A stretch of 64,000 nt of DNA from Zea mays (GCF_902167145.1 NC_050100.1:193309439-193373438); one strand, 5' to 3'; counted from the first letter of the stretch, positions 11,663-23,449 are shown. Translations and numbers: made by a program. Notes: generated by a model from the sequence alone, not told the origin.

Positions 11663-13985
11663 CAAGGCAGCTTGGTCGACTTTTGAAGTGCAAGTGATGG
11701 ATCTCTTGGGCGCTTTCCACAGAAATGAGGTCGACCTTGAGCGTATCAACAGGGCGTACATGGTGCTGTTGCCAAAAAACCCGGGGTGTGTGTCAGTGGA
11801 CTCCTTCAGACCGATCAGCCTACAGAATTGCAGTCTCAAGATTATCACAAAAATACTCACCACCAGGCTGCAGCGGGAGATTGCATCCCTCATTGATTTG
11901 GATCAGACAGGGTTCATTCGAGGCCGCTCCATCACAGAGAATTTTGTGTATGCTATGGAGCTTGTCCAATGCTGTCATAAGAGGAAGACTCCCACATTGG
12001 TGCTGAAGTTGGACTTCGCAAAGGCTTTTGACACTGTCAGTTGGGACGGCCTAGCCACCATTCTGTCTGCAAGGGGTTTTTGTGACGTTTGGCTGTCTTG
12101 GATGAAGAAAATTCAGAGCACATCAAGGAACGCCGTGTTGGTGAATGGATGCCCGGGGCCTTGGTTTACCTGCAGGCGCGGGTTGAGGCAAGGGGACCCC
12201 CTCTCCCCGTATCTCTTCCTGCTTGTCGCCGATGTTCTGCAGGTGCTAATAAAAAATAGCGGCATGGTTAGGCACCCCATTCTTGAGGACTCAGCTTGCC
12301 CAATCTTGCAATACGCTGACGACACCCTCATCCTTGCTCGTGCTAATATAAGGGACATCATGGCTCTGAAGCACCTTTTGGACTCCTTCTCCGCAGCGTC
12401 AGGCCTGCAGATCAACTACTCCAAAAGCACTGCGGTGCCCATGCATGTTAACCCTCAGGATCTGGCCCCAATGCTCCACGTTTTGGGATGCAAGCAGGAA
12501 GGTTTCCCGCAGACGTACCTCGGGTTGCCTCTGTCCAGCACAAAGCTCAGACTCACGGCCTTCTCTCCCCAAATCGCCAAGACTGACAAATATTTGGCGG
12601 GCTGGCAAGCAGCCTTGTTAAATCCCGCTGGCAGGGCAGTCCTAGTGAACTCGGTGCTTGACTCTCAGCTCGTCTATGCCATGTGCGCTGTGCCTTTGCC
12701 ACCTGGGATTCTCTCCAGGGTGGACAGCCGAAGAAGATCCTTTCTCTGGACTGGCGACGATCGGTGCTCTGGATCGAGCTGCTTGGTTGCTTGGGAAAAT
12801 GTTTGTAAACCGAAACAGGCAGGGGGTTTGGGCATCAAGGACCTACACATCCAGAACACATGTCTGTTGGTCAAGCTCATTCACAGATTGCACTCTTCAG
12901 CCTTGTCGTCTTGGGCAGCCTGGGTGCGCTCGAATGTTAAACTAGCTACAATGGAGGGCGAGATCAGGGGGTGCCATTGGGATACTCTGAGAGCGTTGCT
13001 GCCCATCTATCAAGCGATCAGTTCGTCTCAGGTTGGGGATGGCTGCAGCACTGATTTTTGGCATGACGCTTGGTCTGGGCCTGACGACCTGTCTACAGCC
13101 TTCCCAGCCCTGTACTCACACTGCATCAGGCAAAAAGTCTGCGTGAGAGAGGTGGTGCTGCAGGGTTTGCACCTAGTCCCGCGCCTCACGCCACAAGCCC
13201 GGGAGGAACTAGAAGCTGTGCTAACAATAGTAAACAACACAAAGCCTCGCCGATCGACCAGATACCAGACATTGCTTCCTTGCGGATCACACTGGTAATT
13301 TTCAGACCTCTACTCTCTACAACCTGCTTAAAGGGTCCTTGGGGCATGGGGATGTTAGCACCACTTTCATCTGGGGTAAGAAAGCCCCGCCGCGGGCACA
13401 ATTCTTCTGTTGGCTGCTTATGCAAGGAAAAATTCACTGCAAATGGAACCTGAAGAAAAAAGGGATTGTGGATGATGACTGTTGTGAAATATGTAACCAA
13501 GACAGTGAAACTCCCTCGCACATCATCTTCCACTGCCCGTTTGCACGCCAATTTTGGAGCTCCATCGGATTCTCGGTCGCTGATGGTCTGGGCACCCAGG
13601 ACCTGCCAAACATCAGTCGCCCTGATCGCCTTCCGGGTGCAGAATTCAACTCCTTTGTCCTCCTCTGCTGCTGGCAATTGTGGAAACGCAGAAATGGTGT
13701 CGTCTTCCGTCAGGATCATGCCACTCTTGCGGCCACTTTGCATTCATGCGCTTCTGAAGCAAAAGCTTGGGCGTACAGGCACAACAGGAAAGAGGCACAA
13801 GTATTAGGTGCTTGGTTGTTGGTGTTTTCTAATCCTATTATGTAATCTCATCATTGCTTCGCCCCCCTGTAACTATGCTAGCTACAATGCTGCTAGCTTG
13901 CTGCAAACTCTAGCCGCTTTGGGCAAAAGACCTGAATGAAAATCAGGTGGGGATCCTCCCCCCCCCGGTGACAGTCTAAAAAAAA
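11663..13985 (+). mobile_element. LINE (L1-type) 3' half, left copy
   Basis: The sequence starts directly after the CACTA TIR, in the middle of a LINE ORF2, and runs to the 3' UTR ending 'ggtgacagtctaaaaaaa' followed by the TSD copy at 13982-14001. Endonuclease and 5' sequences are missing; they should lie left of the CACTA 5' end, which has been deleted. The upstream frame (AAWSTFEV before the first Met) shows the CACTA landed within the coding region. Confidence 0.85.
11664..13845 (+). pseudogene. LINE reverse transcriptase / zf-RVT, left copy
   Basis: The frame is open from the CACTA junction to a stop at 13296-13298. RT motifs in order: SFRPISLQNC, DQTGFIRGRSI, VLKLDFAKAFDTV, GLRQGDPLSPYLF and the catalytic QYADDTLI. 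A one-base shift near 13296 moves the protein to the frame of 13300-13845, which carries the zinc-binding zf-RVT domain (CEICNQDSETPSHIIFHCPFA, C2HC) and the C-terminal WxxWKRRN tail. In a functional LINE this polyprotein copies its RNA at nicked DNA. Here it lacks the endonuclease and is frameshifted, so it is dead. The shift is shared with the right copy, so it predates the duplication. Confidence 0.9.
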
Positions 13986-14001
13986 CAACTCGATGTTGGG
14001 A
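13982..14001. repeat. Right target-site duplication of the LINE (left copy)
   Basis: Matches 10224-10243 over up to 20 bp and is followed by the native flank 'atatattgtctgccc'. The same junction occurs in the right tandem copy. Confidence 0.8.
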
Positions 14002-15848
14002 ATATATTGTCTGCCCAACTCTTTTCCACGTCGTGCATCATGTTGTCGCTTGAAATCGATGCTTGCATGATATTGAGTTTATATGTATATGTATCTCATG
14101 GTTATATATTCGGACTTTTTTCGATTATTATATATGTAAGTTGCTCCAGCCTATAAAAGGTGAACACGAACCCTGAATGAAAAGAGAGGCCACACCTTAG
14201 CACATTTATAAATATTTTATTTGCAAAATTGCATACAGGGTCAATGAACACGAACCTACTTATAGGGTTTACTAGAAATTCCATAAAATTCCTTGTAGCC
14301 CGTTGTTATCTTTCTGTTATGGAGTGGAAATGCTTAGCCATGCTCATGTAAAAGTTTAATTCGATCAATTAATTGCTTCAGGTAAATATTGTGAAGTGTG
14401 AAAAGTGGGATTCAGGTGATATGGTTTGGATTGCGTCCGAGGTTAATAACAGTCTAGGAGGGATGTGTCGAGGGTTACCGTCGGTCCAGAAAACTCTAAA
14501 GCCAAAAATTGGTAAAAAATTGGTAAAATAATAAAACAAAGAAATAAGAATATCTATGATAGAGATTTTAGAATTTTTGAAACCTTCTTAGATTTGTCAT
14601 GCCTTTGAATGTTTAACTTCAAAAAGAAAAGAGCAAGGAAATTATATTAAAGTCATCTACTATTGCTAGAATTAAATAGTGGGAAGAAGAATAAATAATA
14701 AATAAATAAGATTTCAAAGTTTAAAAGTATTATTCAAGAGAGAATTGTGAATTCAAAGTTCAAACATGAATTTAAATTTAGTTTGGAATTTGAGAATAAG
14801 AGAAAGGAGAATAGAAAATAAAGTAGAAAAGGAGGAGGCAAAGGAAACAAAAATACTTAAAATAAATATATAAGTCTATAAAAATATATACTTTGCCTTC
14901 ATGTTGTTATTTTGGATGTTACAATTAGATTAGAATGTGAAACTCTATTTAAATCTGAATTTTTAAGGTGGCAATAAAAATAGAAAAGAAAAGGAGCAAG
15001 AAAAAAAAAAGAATAAAACGTTATCTGGGCCCAAACCACTCCACACGGCCCATTTCGCGCACGCTGCCACCATTGTGCTGTCTGGCGGGGCTCGCATGTC
15101 GGTCACTCAACCTCGCTTCCCTGCACGGCCCAACTAGCGTGTCGTTCAGCTATGTGTTGCGCCGACCGGTGGGCCACCCTGTCATCTGCTCATGCCCGCG
15201 CTGGCTCTGGCCTTCTCTGACATGTGGGGCCACCACAACAGGTGCAAAAGAGAGGCTACCTTAGCACATTTATAAATATTTTATTTGCAAAATTGCATAC
15301 TGGGTCAATGAACACGAACCTACTCTTGTAGGGTTTACTAGAAATTCCATAAAATTCCTTGTAGCCTGTTGTTATCTTTATGTTATGGAGTGGAAATGCT
15401 TAGCCATGCTCATGTAAAAGTTTAATTTGATCAATTAATTGCTTCAAGTAAATATTGTGAAGTGTGAAAAGTGGGATTCAGGTGATATGGTTTGGATTGC
15501 GTTCGGGGTTAACAACAGTCTAGGAGAGATGTGTCCAGGGTCGTTACCAGCAGTCCAGAAAACTATGTCCAGGGGTACCTGTAGTTTGGAAACTGCGTTC
15601 GGGGTTACCGATAGTTTCCCTTATTTGTCTATCACCCAAATTACATGAATCTATAAGGACCTGTTCGTGGAGCAACCACCCTTGAGAACCGTACAACCAC
15701 GAGCCAAGTGTGGGCACGACCTAGCATAGTAATTAGTGAAATATAGTTTTATGTGCACCAAACAGGAGGATAGCAGGGTATTATGAAAATTGTAGGAAAA
15801 GTGATGTGTGGGAGATAGAACGGGTACTCCTACTACCCATATAGCACA
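14002..15848. other. Flank of the LINE with a ~315-bp direct repeat (LTR-retrotransposon debris)
   Basis: Two direct repeats, about 14185-14500 and 15251-15568, share 'cttagcacatttataaat', the stretch ending 'ttccttgtagcc', and 'caggtgatatggtttggat'. Between them is an A-rich kilobase and a GC-rich piece (15040-15240). The A-rich part resembles gypsy LTR or leader sequence. No TG..CA ends or TSD could be defined and there is no coding frame. Confidence 0.5.
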
Positions 15849-16321
15849 TGAAATAACTCTTAGATTTCATGTGGATCTCTTAGGTTTCTACACATAGTGT
15901 CTCACAACTTTCTCCAAACATTCTAAAATTTTTATCACAGCCTGTACATATGATATCATGACACGTGGACAAGTTTCATGATTTTCTGACTTTGTTTGTG
16001 TTTTATACAATTTTTAAACATGTGGATGCCAAGTTCACGGCCATGTTTAGTGAGCATGTTGCTCGAAGTTTCCGGTACGCTTCTGCAATCGGTCGTAACT
16101 TATGCTAAGTAACATGAATATCATTTTTTCATGCACGGTTTTCCAAGTTTCGAGTGACCTGCAGTTCAAATTTGAATTTTCCGAAGAAATTCAAATAAAC
16201 GAACTAAATCTACTAACTATGGAAACTATGTTATAATTGTCCACAAATGATACATGTAGGTCTACATAGTGTAGGAACATAGCACAAAAAGTTTGGGAGA
16301 CAAAATAAAAAAAATGAAAAT

Positions 16322-16515
16322 ACACTTTGCCGAGTGCCGCCCAGGTAGGCACTCGGCAAAGAAGTGTAAAGTATACTTTGCCGAGTGTCACCTGGCCGAC
16401 ACTCGGCAAAGGAGTCTTTGCCGAGTGTCGCCGATCTGACACTCGGCAAAGCTTATTTTAAAAATAAAAAAAATCTTTGCCGAGTGCCAGATCGCGAGCA
16501 CTCGGCAAAGAAGTA
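16322..16515. repeat. CACTA-1 5' subterminal repeats
   Basis: Four inverted pairs of 'tttgccgagtg' / 'cactcggcaaag' with 8-10 bp spacers, the same dyad type as at the 3' end. They are probable transposase/TNPA-like binding sites. Only four pairs remain here, against about ten at the 3' end. Confidence 0.85.
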
Positions 16516-16539
16516 AAATATACTTCGCGCCCGGGTTCT

Positions 16540-17458
16540 TTCTTCTTCTTTCTCTCCTCTCACTCTCTCTATTTAACCGCCGCCGACTAAATCGCCGCCG
16601 CGCCGCCGCCGCCCCGCCGCCGACGTGCCGCGCGCCCGCCCGTGCAAGCCGCGCCCGCCGAGGCCGCCCACGCTCGCCGCGCCGCCCCACCGCCGTCCTG
16701 TCCGCCGCCGCCCCGCCGCCGACGTGCCGCGCGCCCGCCCGTGCAAGGCGCGCCCGCCGAGGCCGCCCACGCTCGCCGCGCCGCCCCACCGCCGTCCTGT
16801 CGTACGCCGCCGTCTCCCCCGCCCGTCACCGTCTTAAGGTATAATTTTATTAAATTATGTATTAATTTTTATATTAATGTATTTATGTTTTATAGATTAA
16901 TGTATTGATGTTTTAAATATTATGTATTTCATAAACACATGTTTATATTAATGTGTTATATTATGTATTTCATAAACACTTGTTTATATTATGTTTTATC
17001 CTATCCACCACGCCGTCACCGACCCTCACACAACACACTCCCACAACACACTATCACATCCTATCCATCACGCGTCACCGACCCTCACCACGCCACTCGC
17101 ACAACACATGTTTATAATATTTATATGCATGTTTAACTGTTTTGGTCATTTGTTGATAACGAACTGGTATTAGTTAATAAACAATATTATTTACCATGAT
17201 TTAATTTGAACAAACACATGTTTATATTAATGTAATTAAAGTAGACACAGTCACATTTTTAATGAGAAGGAGAATGAGGGTATTTGTGCGTAGGTTGATT
17301 GTCCTTATCATTTTATGCATGGATTTCCGGCCATCGTGCCGTTGAATTATGCGTGGAAGACAGCCATCGTGCTGATACTTTTATTTGCAGGATTTCGAAA
17401 CCTCCCCGTGCAGGGGAGGTGCTGCCGAAATTTTCTGTTGCTAGGCTTCTGTTAGGGG
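16540..17458 (+). promoter_or_regulatory. CACTA-1 ORF1 leader with GC-rich 99-bp duplication and 5' UTR intron
   Basis: 16600-16801 is almost pure GC and contains two tandem copies of a 99-bp unit ('cgacgtgccg' at 16621 and 16720). It is followed by 'cttaag|gtataa' at 16838/16839 and 'ttatttgcag|gattt' at 17390/17391, a plausible 552-bp AT-rich intron in the 5' UTR. The long Arg/Ala/Pro frames on both strands of the GC block are composition artefacts. Confidence 0.55.
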
Positions 17459-18729
17459 ATGGAGGACCGTGAGTGGATGTACACGGGCTGTAGAGGAAGG
17501 AACGATGTCACCACTGAATGGATTAGAAAGACCGATGATTTCGTGGAACGGGCATATGGCGAAGCTGCTAAAGGAGCGAGTCTAGTCCCATGCCCATGCA
17601 GCAAATGTGACAACCGGAAAAGAAAACCAAAGAAGACCATGGTAGAACATATTTGGAAGAATGGATTTACGTCGGGCTATACTCGGTGGATATTTCATGG
17701 TGAAGCGCATCGTACGAGAGAGGAGGTGCTGAGACAACGTGTCGAGGATTATGACGCGGATGCGGGGGTAGCGGATATGTTGAACGACTATCAGGAGGCA
17801 CAGTACACGGGAGGATGTATGGATGACGAGCCAGAGCCGACTGCAAAGGCGTTCTACGACATGTTCGACGCGGCACAGAAGCCCCTTCACGGCCAGACAA
17901 AGGTTTCTCAACTGGATGCCATTGGGCGTGTAATGGCGTTCAAGTCGCAGTACAACATGAGTAGAGACGCATTCGATGGCTTGTTGACGGTTATTGGGAG
18001 TCTGCTTCCGGATGATCACGTTCTGCCAAAGAGCATGTACGAGGCACAGAAACTACTTCGTGCACTCAAGATGACGTATGAGCAGATTCATTCTTGTCCG
18101 AAGGGCTGCGTGCTATTTAGGAAAGAATACGCGGAGGCAAAGTACTGTCCCAAGTGTAATTCGTCTAGGTTTATGGAGGTAGACTCTGGTGATGGACAAA
18201 AGAGGCAGCTCGACATCCCCTTGACAATCCTACGACACCTTCCGTTCGTACCGAGGATCCAACGTCTGTACATGACAGAGGAATCCGCGAAACAGATGAC
18301 TTGGCACAAAAATGGAAAACGATACAATCCTGACAAGATGGTGCACGCATCAGATGGTGAAGCATGGAAACACTTTGATGACATTCACCGTGAGAAAGCC
18401 GAAGAGGCTCGTAATGTACGTGTTTCGTTGGCCACAGATGGGTTCAATCCCTATGGAATGAGCGCTGCCCCGTACACATGTTGGCCCGTGTTTGTTATCC
18501 CAATCAATCTCCCCCCTGGTGTGTGCTTTCAAAGGCAGAATATATTCGTGTCGTTGATAATTCCCGGACACCCGGGGAACAAAATGGGCGTGTACATGGA
18601 GCCTTTGATCGATGAATTGGTACGTGCCTGGGAGGAAGGGGTATGGACGTTTGACCGAGCTACGAAGACAAACTTCAGAATGCATGTTTGGTACCAGTAC
18701 TCCATGCATGACTTACCGGCCTATGGGCT
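17459..18729 (+). pseudogene. CACTA-1 transposase (TNP2-type), 5' part, split by the gypsy element
   Basis: ATG at 17459 begins MEDREWMYTG, the start of the transposase-associated domain (residues about 3-80, with CPCSKCDN and a GY..W.FHGE end). From about residue 210 the Transposase_21 (TNP2) domain starts, with C..C pairs (CPKGCVLF, AKYCPKCNS), FVPRIQRLYM and DGFNPYGM near residue 327. The frame is open to the gypsy insertion point in the codon for Leu of AYGL (18729) and continues after it at 30376. Removing the gypsy element and one TSD copy restores the frame, so this gene was probably intact when hit. In CACTA elements the protein cuts the ends. Confidence 0.92.
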
Positions 18730-19204
18730 TGTTGGAACTTGCTCTCAGCAGCAAGGAGGCCAACAAGGGTGAACGGTGGTGACAACAGGGTTACGTGCTC
18801 GGGGCAAATAGCTCTGTTAATCTAGCCTCTCACGGGCACTGTGCGGGGGTATTTATAGGTATCTGAGTGCCCAGCGCCTTGTGTTAAGGACGCATGTGCC
18901 CTCGGACACCTAGTTTATCCCCAGAATATTCCCATAAAGCAGGGTTACAAGCTGTACTTACAAGAATGCCTTTACAAACTAGGCCCGTAACACAAAGGCG
19001 GCCATGCGGGGCCCGTTACAATGGGCCAGATCACACGTGGGCCTCAGAGCAGGACGAGGCCGTGCTGCGGGGAGACGTCACCGCAGGCCTTCGCCTGGTG
19101 CTGAATGAAGCGAAGGGTGTCCCTGCCTGTTTTGTCTTCGTCAAACCAGCGACTGCAGCGAAAGGCGACGAGCGAAGGGTGGCGTCTTTGCCTTCGCCCC
19201 AACA
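18730..19204 (-). repeat. Gypsy 3' LTR (left)
   Basis: 475 bp from TGTTGGAACTTG to CTTCGCCCCAACA, near-identical to 29895-30370. On the sense strand it is preceded by GGAGGGCAAA (19214-19205), a weak polypurine tract. Confidence 0.95.
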
Positions 19205-19405
19205 TTTGCCCTCCGAGGGACCAGTTCGACAAAGTCACCTGGTGCTGAAGACGTCGCTAGATGGCGGAGACGCTGCCCTCGCTCGAAGTGGTTCCGCGGG
19301 GGTTTTCGATGTGACCGTTGATGGACGGCGTACTGTTGGATTGCGAGTTTCCCGAAGCGCCGCGCCCTGTCGGATTGCGGGTTTCCCGAAGAGCCGCGCC
19401 CTGCC

Positions 19406-19412
19406 TATAAAA
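19406..19412 (+). promoter_or_regulatory. TATA box of the antisense gene
   Basis: cctaTAAAAGGGGG lies 165 bp before the ATG at 19571, on the strand opposite to gag-pol. A separate TATA element fits independent transcription of the antisense gene. Confidence 0.6.
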
Positions 19413-19570
19413 GGGGGCGGGGGTCGGTGCTTTTTGAACTTTGCCTTCCGCGCTCCGCGAAAACCCTAGCCGCCCGCCGTCTTGCTGCTCGTCTGCCCGT
19501 CGTGCTCTTGATCGCCGGAGATCTGGCTCGAGTGAAGCAGACCGCCCGCCGCCGCCGACGGTACGTAGCA

Positions 19571-22500
19571 ATGCCGTCCTCTTCTTCTTCCGCCGACACC
19601 ACGCCGCCGGCGGCCGCCTCGTCTGAGGAGACGTTGAGTAGCTTGATGGTGGAGGAGTTGCGCGCCGGTGACTCTGTTGATTTTGGTGTGTCACGGATGA
19701 CGTCAGCCCGCGTTGAAGATATACAGCGGTTGGGCTACTTTGGCGGCGGAGTTGCTCGTGCTCCGGGGACGGAGGAAGTCCCCGAGCCGGAGGGTGAGTT
19801 GGTCATTTTCGAGGCGTTCTTCGCCGCCGGTCTCCGCTTGCCTGCGCACCGGTTTGTTGGTGAAGTCCTGCGTAGATTCAACGTTCAAATACATCAGCTG
19901 ACACCGAATGCCATGGTGGCGCTGGCGAAGTATGTCTGGGCGACGACTTCGTACGGCGGACAGCCGTCGGTTGAAGTTTTTGCGAAGAATTATTGTTTGC
20001 ATTGGCAGAAGAGGATGGTTGGGGACGGAGTTGCCCAGTTCGGGTCATGCACATTCACGCCGAAGACCGGCAAGACCACAATGCCAGTAGTGGAGTTGGT
20101 TCCATGCGCCCGCAACAAGTGGGGCAATTGGAATGAATTTTGGTTTTACGTTGCTGAGGGTGCTGTCAAAGACCATGAGGGACTCCCCGTGTCTGAGATG
20201 TGCTCTCATTATTACTCTGCGTATCCGCCCTTTGAAGTGGCAGAAGAGGATGCAGACGAAGGGGCCCTTCGGTGCGCCGCCGGTCAGAGTAGTGGGCGTG
20301 ATTTAGTTGAAGAGTTCGTGGCGTACGGGGTCTGGCCCTTGGCGCACGGCTGGGCGTTGGGCGAAGTGTGCCCTCGCCAGATGCCTTTTCACGGAGGAAG
20401 GGTGGTGCGAAGTCCTGCCTTCGCACTGAATTTGCGAAACCGTGACCCGGCCGCCTTTGTGCGTGACGCGGAGGACTTGGCGGTGCGGCTCGTGGGACGT
20501 TACGTGCCGAGGACGGAAGGCCAGCGCAGCTTTGATATCCGCGGGTCAAATGACCGTTTAAACAGGGTCTTCGAATTAAATCAACTGCCGTACGACGGCT
20601 ATCCCGGTCAAGACGAAGCGGACCGCCGTGGGAAGAAACCGGTGGTGGAGACTAGAGACGACCCTGCGCCGGCGGCCGCCCCTTCCTCGAAAAAGAGAAA
20701 ATTAGGTACTGCGATGGGAGGACTTGGGGTGTCTGACAGTTTTGCTAGAGAGTTGATGAGGACGTGTGCGGCCCCGGGGGAAAGGATGTCTTCGCCCGAG
20801 CTCCGGGAGTCTTCGGCTCGGATGCTGAGGGTTACGGGGGGCTGCTGGCCTAGAAATGTTTCTATCCCCTGCGCGGCTGAGGAGGACTGTTTTACATCTC
20901 GTATGGTTCACCAGTGGAGAGTTTTTCCTTACGGGCGAAATATCGGTGCTGTTGTGTGGGCAGTGATGGACAAGGATCGCCAAGGGGCGGCGCAAAAACG
21001 CCAGGCGGCGGTCAGGCTGCATGAAGCTAGGCCGAAGCGGCAGCGGGGGGCTGCGAAGGCTGTGGCCCCCGGCGGAGGCAAGCCGCCGCTGGCGGCGAAG
21101 GCGGGCGCCGCTGCACCTAGCAAGGCGCCGGAGGCGACGACGGGCGCCGGAGGCTCCAAGTCAACGAAGGTGGTGCCGCCGGCCAGCGGAGTGGCGGAGG
21201 CTTCGAAGGCGGCCCGAGCGTTGCCGTTGTCGGGCAAACGTGTTGCCGACTTCGGCACCAATATTACTGTGGACGACTATCTTGGTGGTAAGTCGCTGGC
21301 CTATTAGTGTTATAATTTTTTTTTTAAATTTGTTGACGCGTTGCAGGGCCGGACGAGGGCCAGCTTGCTATAGCTGCGCCTGGCGCGGCGATCGCAACGG
21401 CCGTCATAGTGCCGAAGGCGAGGGGCGAGGCGCTTGGCGCCGGAGGCGAGGTGTCGGCCCTCGCGTTGGTCAGGGACGAGGCGGGCGCGACGACCCGCCG
21501 GCTGAAGGGAGTGACGGAGGTGCTGAGTCAGGCGACAGAGGCGCTGAGTCAGGTCCGCTGAGCTATACTCTCTCCCCGCCCCTTTTTTTTTACGTCAATG
21601 GCCTTACGTGTGTTCTGCAGGTGGCTGACTTCGCCAGCCGTACTGCATCGGGGGCCCTCACGGCAGCTGTGTCGGCCGAAGTCGAGAGACTTCGGACACA
21701 ACATGCTGACGCTGTCCGTGAGAAATCGGCCTCCGACAGCAAGTGTCGTAAGCGGACGGACAGGGTGGCCGCCCTGGAGAGGGAGAAGGCCGACCTCCGG
21801 CGCCAACTGGCGGCGGAGAGGAGGGAGGCAAACAAGGCCATCGCTAAAGAGCAGGCTGCGCAGGCGGAGGCCAAACTGGCGCGGGCGGAGGGCAACCTTG
21901 CCAAGGAGCTCGCCGAACATCTGCAAGAGCGGATTACCGCCCTAGAGAGCCGCGCGAAGGGGGCCAAGGCCGCGATGCATGTGGAGGCTGAACGGACGCG
22001 CGCTCAGCTTATGGATACATATCGCGAGCTGGGCGCGCGGACCGGCGACTTCGAGGTGCCGGACCGAGAGCCCGGGCTTCGTTGTCTGCAATGGGTGCAG
22101 GAGGAGTTGCAGGAACTCCCCACTGTTGTGGGGGGGTTGATGTCGTACGCCTCCCTGGTCACCTGCGAGGGGGCGATGAACGCACTCTCCCGCGAAGGGT
22201 GCCGGCACTTCGAGGTCTTCGACCAGGCAGATGAAGATTTTGAGCGAGATGTCTATAAGGTCGAAGACCCCGTTGTGAAGGAATCTGCCGGGGCCCTCTA
22301 CGACCGGATGTGGGGTCTGCATGGTTGTGAGGTGGTCAGGGAGCGGGCCGAGACTGCGAGAGCTCAGGTAACGTTGTTGTTTGTTTGGCGTTTGCTGTAT
22401 GCGGGCTGTGCGTGCGTTTGCTGAATTTGTGTGTCTTGTCCTAGGCGGAGCGCGGCGAGCGGGTGGACGACTTCGGGGCTCTGAACAGCGCGCTGCCAGA

Positions 22501-23264
22501 CCCGGAGCCGACCCTTGCGGAGGCTGTGACTGGGGTCGCCCTGGAGCCAACCCCGGAGATCGCAGCGATCGCGACGGCTGCCTCCTCATCCGCTGCGGCC
22601 GGCGAAGACCTGCCCCCGAAGGTGGCCGAAGGCACCCCTGATGCCCCCGCAGCTGCTGTGCTGAGTGCTGAAGATTCCGCGGCGGAGCCGACGGCGGAGG
22701 CTCCCGCAGCGTCAGGGCCTTCGCAGGTGGCGTAGTGGTTGTTTAGGGTTGGGGAATTTTTGGATGCTGTGCTGAATTTTGGTTGCTGCGCAGGTTCAAG
22801 ATTTTGGGCATGCGCACGCAACCGCTGCTACTGAGTTTTTGGCGGCTTCGACCGCGGAAAGTGGGAATGAATATGGTGGGTTTGCATCTGAGTTTTTTGA
22901 TTTTACCGACTCCGGGAGCTCGGTTGAGTGGACTGAGGAGTCATCGGAGGAGGACTTGGATTATTTTGCGGCCTTGGACGTGGCTGCGGCGGAGGCTTCG
23001 CCACACGCCGCGGACGCGCCAGACGTGCCAGGCCCTAGCACCGGGCGCCACCGACGAAGGGCGGTTGCAAAAAGTAGGGTTAGCGCGGAGGAGGGGGCTC
23101 GGCTTCGTGTGAGTAGGGCTGGTCGGCAGGAACTGTTGTCTTTGCCGGCCGCTGCGAGTACAGGGGAAGGGGAACTGCGAAGTCTTTTTGCGGGTGAGGA
23201 GCTTAGGATAATGTTATTTAATTATAGAGAGATGGGAATTATTCCTAAGGTTGAGCCGATGTAA
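19571..23264 (+). CDS. Tat-element antisense ORF (Transposase_28-type 'putative gypsy type transposon' protein)
   Basis: Five exons join in frame: 19571-21287, 21347-21552, 21621-22367, 22445-22726, 22794-23264 (TAA... stop at the end), 1140 aa. All junctions are GT..AG with matching phases. The start follows TATAAAA at 19406; an in-frame GTG exists upstream but ATG 19571 begins MPSSSSS. Residues about 75-300 (LVIFEAFFAAGLRLPAHRF, LTPNAMVALAKYVWATT) match the plant family annotated as 'putative gypsy type transposon' (PF04195). Next come a Lys/Ala/Pro linker, a long coiled coil rich in Arg/Glu/Ala in exon 3, and an acidic C-terminal region. No stop or frameshift was found, unlike gag-pol. Known: such antisense ORFs recur in the Tat lineage; their role is unknown. 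I do not assign a function. Confidence 0.8.
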
Positions 23265-23449
23265 AGTGTGGTGCCCTCGCTTGTATATGTGTAGAGGTTT
23301 GTACGATGAAGTTGTGTGCCCTCGCGTGCCTGTGCCTGCGAGGACGTTGTGTGCCTTTGTCTGGTATGGTTGGTTATGCTGTGCTGTTGTGATTATAGTC
23401 GTTCTTAGCACGGATGGTTTGATGCTATCGTTTCTGCTTTTGTTGTACT
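23265..23449 (+). other. 3' flank of the antisense gene
   Basis: GT-rich 185 bp ('tgtgccctcgcgtgcctgtgcctgcg') between the antisense stop codon and the tandem repeats. It probably serves as 3' UTR; no clear poly(A) signal. Confidence 0.4.

Larger units (their letters stand above)
10241..15848 (+). repeat. Left copy of a large tandem duplication
   Basis: This segment is near-identical to 34456-39696. In order it holds the last 1.5 exons of CACTA ORF2, the CACTA 3' subterminal repeats and TIR, the LINE 3' half, its TSD, and 1.85 kb of flank. Differences: a 330-bp MITE at 10677-11006 in this copy, a 34-bp subterminal stretch absent from the right copy, a 3-bp indel in RT and scattered substitutions (about 0.4% by eye). 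Homology begins at 'ggagatgttccag' and ends at 'atagcaca' (15841-15848), after which this copy switches abruptly into CACTA internal sequence. Confidence 0.9.

Noticed and set aside
10877..11697. Several 60-178-codon frames on both strands (LGKEP.., LPSV.. peptides), also at 34882-35465 and 16191-16449
   Set aside because: They are six-frame translations of the palindromic CACTA subterminal repeats; no start context or conservation.
16388..16908. Arg/Ala-rich frames over the CACTA-1 GC block (and 46201-46764 in CACTA-2)
   Set aside because: Composition artefacts of GC-rich leaders; open on both strands.
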